Shown here piece by piece: positions 61,584 through 64,000 of a DNA stretch of 64,000 nucleotides. The notes below the pieces were generated by a model. It saw only the letters and a list, made by a program, of their open reading frames with translations, was not told the origin of the DNA and did not search any database. This DNA is from Lysobacter panacisoli (lineage in GTDB: Bacteria > Pseudomonadota > Gammaproteobacteria > Xanthomonadales > Xanthomonadaceae), in assembly GCF_009765165.1 (NCBI RefSeq), contig NZ_VLNU01000001.1, forward strand, positions 3,292,247 through 3,356,246, in the 5' to 3' direction. Each line of letters opens with the position of its first letter. Within the stretch, counting starts at the first letter, position 1. The position numbers were made by a program, and so were the translations under genes.

Positions 61584-61602
61584 GCATCCTGCGAAGGTGC
61601 CG
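61584..61602 (-). promoter_or_regulatory. Regulon box upstream of the LolA-like gene
   Basis: On the minus strand CGGCACCTTCGCAGGATGC matches the element with about three mismatches, 155 bp upstream of GTG 61428. A weaker ACTTAGGT core also occurs at 61738-61745. Confidence 0.5.
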
Positions 61603-61853
61603 GGACCCCGTGTGGTAGCCGGCATCCGAACCGCAGGAGAAGCGCCTTGTCTCGCATCAATGTTCAGCTCATCAGCGGGGGCGCCGGGTGGAGCGCTGAC
61701 CACAGCATGTCCCGATCACGAGATCGTTTCGTTTCGGACTTAGGTTGTGATTTGGCAGATTGCGCGGGAAGAGAGCAATGCGGCGGGCGGTGCGTCGCGG
61801 ATCTCGTCCGCGAAACCGTGCGTTCCGGACTGGAACGGTAGCTCCGTACGAAC

Positions 61854-62915
61854 ATGCAGCACACCAAGCCACTCGACTTGCTCGGCATCGACCTGCCAAT
61901 CGTGCAGGCACCGATGGCCGGCGTCTCATCGCCCGCGATGGCTGCGGCGACAAGCAACGCTGGCGCGCTGGGTTCCATCGGTGTCGGTGCGCTCGACGCA
62001 CAGGCTGCGCGCACCATGATCGAAGCGGTGCGTACGGCGACCTCGGCTTCGTTCAACGTCAACCTGTTCTGCCATGCGCCGGCCCGGTCCCGGCCGGACG
62101 CAGAGCGCGAGTGGATCGATCGACTGCAGCCGGAGTTTGCTGCACTTGACGCGAAGGCGCCCGAGCGCCTGACCGAGATCTACCGCAGCTTCGTCATCGA
62201 CGAAGACATGCTTGCCATGTTGCTTGAAGAACGGCCGCCCGTCGTGAGTTTCCATTTTGGGTTGCCCACGCCTGGAGCCATCCGCGCGCTGCGGGACGCT
62301 GGTATCACTCTGATTGCCACGGCAACCAATCTGGCCGAGGCTCGCGCAATTGAGGCGGCTGAGCTCGACGCAATCGTGGCCCAGGGATGGGAGGCGGGCG
62401 GGCATCGCGGCTGCTTCGATCCGGATGCTTCCGACGAGGCACTTGGGACCATGGCGCTGACCCGACTGCTCGTGCAGAGGACGCGCTTACCGGTCATAGC
62501 CGCCGGCGGCATCATGGACGGCGCCGGAATCGCCGCGGCGCTCAAACTGGGCGCCGTCGCTACGCAACTTGGCACGGCCTTCGTTGGCTGCGACGAGGGT
62601 CTCGCCGACGACGGGTATCGGGAAGCGCTCACCGCGGCCGCCGGCACGGTGATGACGCGGGTCATCTCAGGACGACCCGCGCGGTGCCTGGCCAATCGCT
62701 TCACGGCGATGGGCTCGAACATCCCCGACGCAGCGGTGCCCGATTACCCGGTCGCATATGACGTGGGGAAGGCGCTCAACGCTGCCGCCAAGGCGCGGGG
62801 CATCTACGGATTCGGCGCGCAATGGGCGGGGCAGGGCGCGCCACTCGCACGATCGCTCCCCGTCACGGGACTTGTGCAGACCCTGGCACAGGAACTTGCG
62901 GAGGCACAGACATGA
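61854..62915 (+). CDS. Nitronate monooxygenase family protein
   Basis: This 353-residue FMN protein has the 2-nitropropane-dioxygenase layout: PIVQAPMAGVSSPAMAAA, FNVNLFCH, the catalytic-type histidine in EAGGHRGCF, VIAAGGIMDGAGIAAALKLGA and AVATQLGTAFVGCDE. It oxidises nitronates (toxins such as propionate-3-nitronate) to carbonyls and nitrite. Its stop overlaps the ATG of the DUF3237 gene, so the two are coupled. No strong ribosome site precedes ATG 61854. Confidence 0.9.
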   Translation: MQHTKPLDLLGIDLPIVQAPMAGVSSPAMAAATSNAGALGSIGVGALDAQAARTMIEAVRTATSASFNVNLFCHAPARSRPDAEREWIDRLQPEFAALDAKAPERLTEIYRSFVIDEDMLAMLLEERPPVVSFHFGLPTPGAIRALRDAGITLIATATNLAEARAIEAAELDAIVAQGWEAGGHRGCFDPDASDEALGTMALTRLLVQRTRLPVIAAGGIMDGAGIAAALKLGAVATQLGTAFVGCDEGLADDGYREALTAAAGTVMTRVISGRPARCLANRFTAMGSNIPDAAVPDYPVAYDVGKALNAAAKARGIYGFGAQWAGQGAPLARSLPVTGLVQTLAQELAEAQT

Positions 62916-63379
62916 CCGGCGCGATGCCCCTATGCTCGCGACTGCTGTTCACCATGGAACTGTCGGTCGGCGCTTTCCTGACTGTCGGTGGCCCGGAGGG
63001 AAGCGCCCGGCGGATCGCCAACGTTTCAGGGGGCACTTTCGACGGCGAACGGATGCGCGGAATCGTGCTTCCCGACGGCACCGATTGGCAGACACTTCGT
63101 GGTGATGGGGCCGTGATGCTTGACGCGCGGGTGGTGCTGAAGGCCCAAGATGGCGCGCTGATCGCGATGACTTATGCCGGCATCCGCCATGGACCACCCG
63201 ACGTGATGGCGCGGCTTACGCGCGGCGAGCATGTCGATGCTGGAAGCTACTACTTCCGCATCGCGCCCACCTTCGCGACCTCGGACCCGCATTACGAATG
63301 GCTCAACCGTATTGTCGCCGTGGGAACCGGGCAGCGACTTCCGGGTGGACCGCGCTATGACGTCCACGAGATTCTCTAA
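62912..63379 (+). CDS. DUF3237 domain protein
   Basis: This 155-residue protein fits DUF3237 (a beta-barrel family with no established function): FTMELSVGAFLTVGGPEGS, GGTFDGERMRGIVLPDG, DGALIAMTYAGIRHGP and YYFRIAPTFATSDPHYEWLNR. Its ATG lies in an ATGA overlap with the nitronate monooxygenase stop, which suggests the two proteins act together. It ends in a 4-bp overlap with the convergent LysR gene. Confidence 0.87.
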   Translation: MTGAMPLCSRLLFTMELSVGAFLTVGGPEGSARRIANVSGGTFDGERMRGIVLPDGTDWQTLRGDGAVMLDARVVLKAQDGALIAMTYAGIRHGPPDVMARLTRGEHVDAGSYYFRIAPTFATSDPHYEWLNRIVAVGTGQRLPGGPRYDVHEIL

Positions 63380-64000
63380 GCGTTGTGCGGCGGATCCAGC
63401 AGCCTTGCCTCGATCATCCGGGTCATCACGAAATCGATGAAGGCTGTCACCGCCTTCGGGGATTGGCGGCGACTGGCATAGACCAGGTAGACCCCGACGC
63501 CGGGAGTACCGTGGTCCGGCAATACTTCGAGCAATTGCCCTGCACGCAAATGCTCGGCGGTGACAAGGGTCGGGAGCAGGGCAATGCCGAGCCCTGCAAG
63601 TGCCGCGTCCAACTGCACACGAAGCGCGTTGGCGTGGAACCGTCCAGTCACTGCGACGGTCGTAGCGCCGGCGGGACCGATAATACGCCACTCGGTCAGG
63701 CCGGACGGGGTGGGCGCGGCAATGCATTCGTGCTGCGCCAACGCCTGCAGTGACTCAGGTCGGCCGTGTGATGCGACATACGCGGGACTTGCGACCAGGG
63801 TCGCGCGGGTGGTGCCGACCTGCCTGGCGACCAGGTTCGAGTCGGGATCGACGCCGCTGCGGATCGCCACATCGATTCCCTGTTCGATGAGGTCCACCTT
63901 GTCGTCGCCGAGCACGAATTCCAGCCGCACCCTGGGGTGTGCGGCCAGGAAGTCGCCAACCCAGGTCACGTCGAACCAGCGGAAGAAATCCGCAGCAGCG
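63376..64000 (-). CDS. LysR-family regulator, N-terminus cut by window edge
   Basis: Only the last 207 residues are in the window; the reading frame continues past base 64000, so the helix-turn-helix is not seen. The effector domain is typical of LysR proteins: RVRLEFVLGDDKVDLIEQGIDVAIRSG in parts, RQVGTTRATLVASPAYVASHG and LDAALAGLGIALLPTLV. It may control the adjacent convergent nitronate-monooxygenase operon, but its target is not evident from this window. Confidence 0.9.
   Translation of the reverse strand, partial: AAADFFRWFDVTWVGDFLAAHPRVRLEFVLGDDKVDLIEQGIDVAIRSGVDPDSNLVARQVGTTRATLVASPAYVASHGRPESLQALAQHECIAAPTPSGLTEWRIIGPAGATTVAVTGRFHANALRVQLDAALAGLGIALLPTLVTAEHLRAGQLLEVLPDHGTPGVGVYLVYASRRQSPKAVTAFIDFVMTRMIEARLLDPPHNA

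Noticed and set aside
1..64000. CRISPR arrays, tRNA or rRNA genes
   Set aside because: No regularly spaced repeats and no tRNA- or rRNA-like segments were seen on either strand.

Overview
The window is GC-rich DNA with dense, short-spaced genes and looks like a gammaproteobacterium of the Xanthomonadaceae, most like Lysobacter. That assignment is an inference from codon bias, high GC, protein flavour and a Xanthomonas-phage-like small protein; no rRNA or tRNA gene is present to settle it. Two genes run off the ends: an alternative oxidase on the left and a LysR-type regulator on the right.

Region 1 (1-12.2 kb) is ordinary chromosome: alternative oxidase, a glutaryl-CoA-dehydrogenase-like enzyme, a phospholipase D/cardiolipin synthase, a lipase-fold hydrolase, a large serine-protease/VWA fusion, an NTF2-fold protein, an LtrA membrane protein and an FMN-binding glutamate-synthase-like protein. 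Region 2 (about 12.5-20.3 kb) is accessory DNA. Its left half has visibly lower GC and holds an exported cysteine-rich peptide, an HNH nuclease, a 59-residue phage-like protein, an unknown 242-residue protein, an XRE regulator, a DEDD exonuclease and an 85-residue unknown. Its right half is a tniA-tniB-tniQ transposition module with overlapping start and stop codons.

Region 3 (20.4-63.4 kb) is the most interesting part. Three large histidine kinases share closely similar FixL-type transmitter cores but carry different sensors: a PAS/GAF array, an eukaryotic-like kinase plus AAA ATPase plus GAF/PAS, and a periplasmic beta-propeller. The only response regulators in the window are an overlapping pair between them: a receiver-only protein and a FixJ/LuxR-type protein. 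Around them are many small stress, detoxification or catabolic operons: SDRs, alpha/beta hydrolases, crotonases, an Ohr peroxidase, a P460-like protein and lipoprotein MBL hydrolase, a HlyD/DUF2955 exporter, an FdhF/YdeP molybdoenzyme, and an exported epoxide hydrolase with exported crotonase and porin. Further genes are a CcdA/thioredoxin pair, MsrA, a DJ-1-like protein, a GlcG/HbpS protein, a cupin, an FMN reductase, and a nitronate monooxygenase with a DUF3237 protein.

A directional 19-bp element, approximately CGAYACCWWSGTNNNATCG, recurs at least 14 times in the intergenic regions of Region 3. Several copies lie 56-70 bp upstream of a start codon, and they occur back to back between divergent genes, including the response-regulator/Ohr pair. 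The inference is a local regulon in which three kinases report different stimuli to one FixJ-type regulator, which controls a detoxification programme acting partly in the periplasm. The stimulus is unknown.
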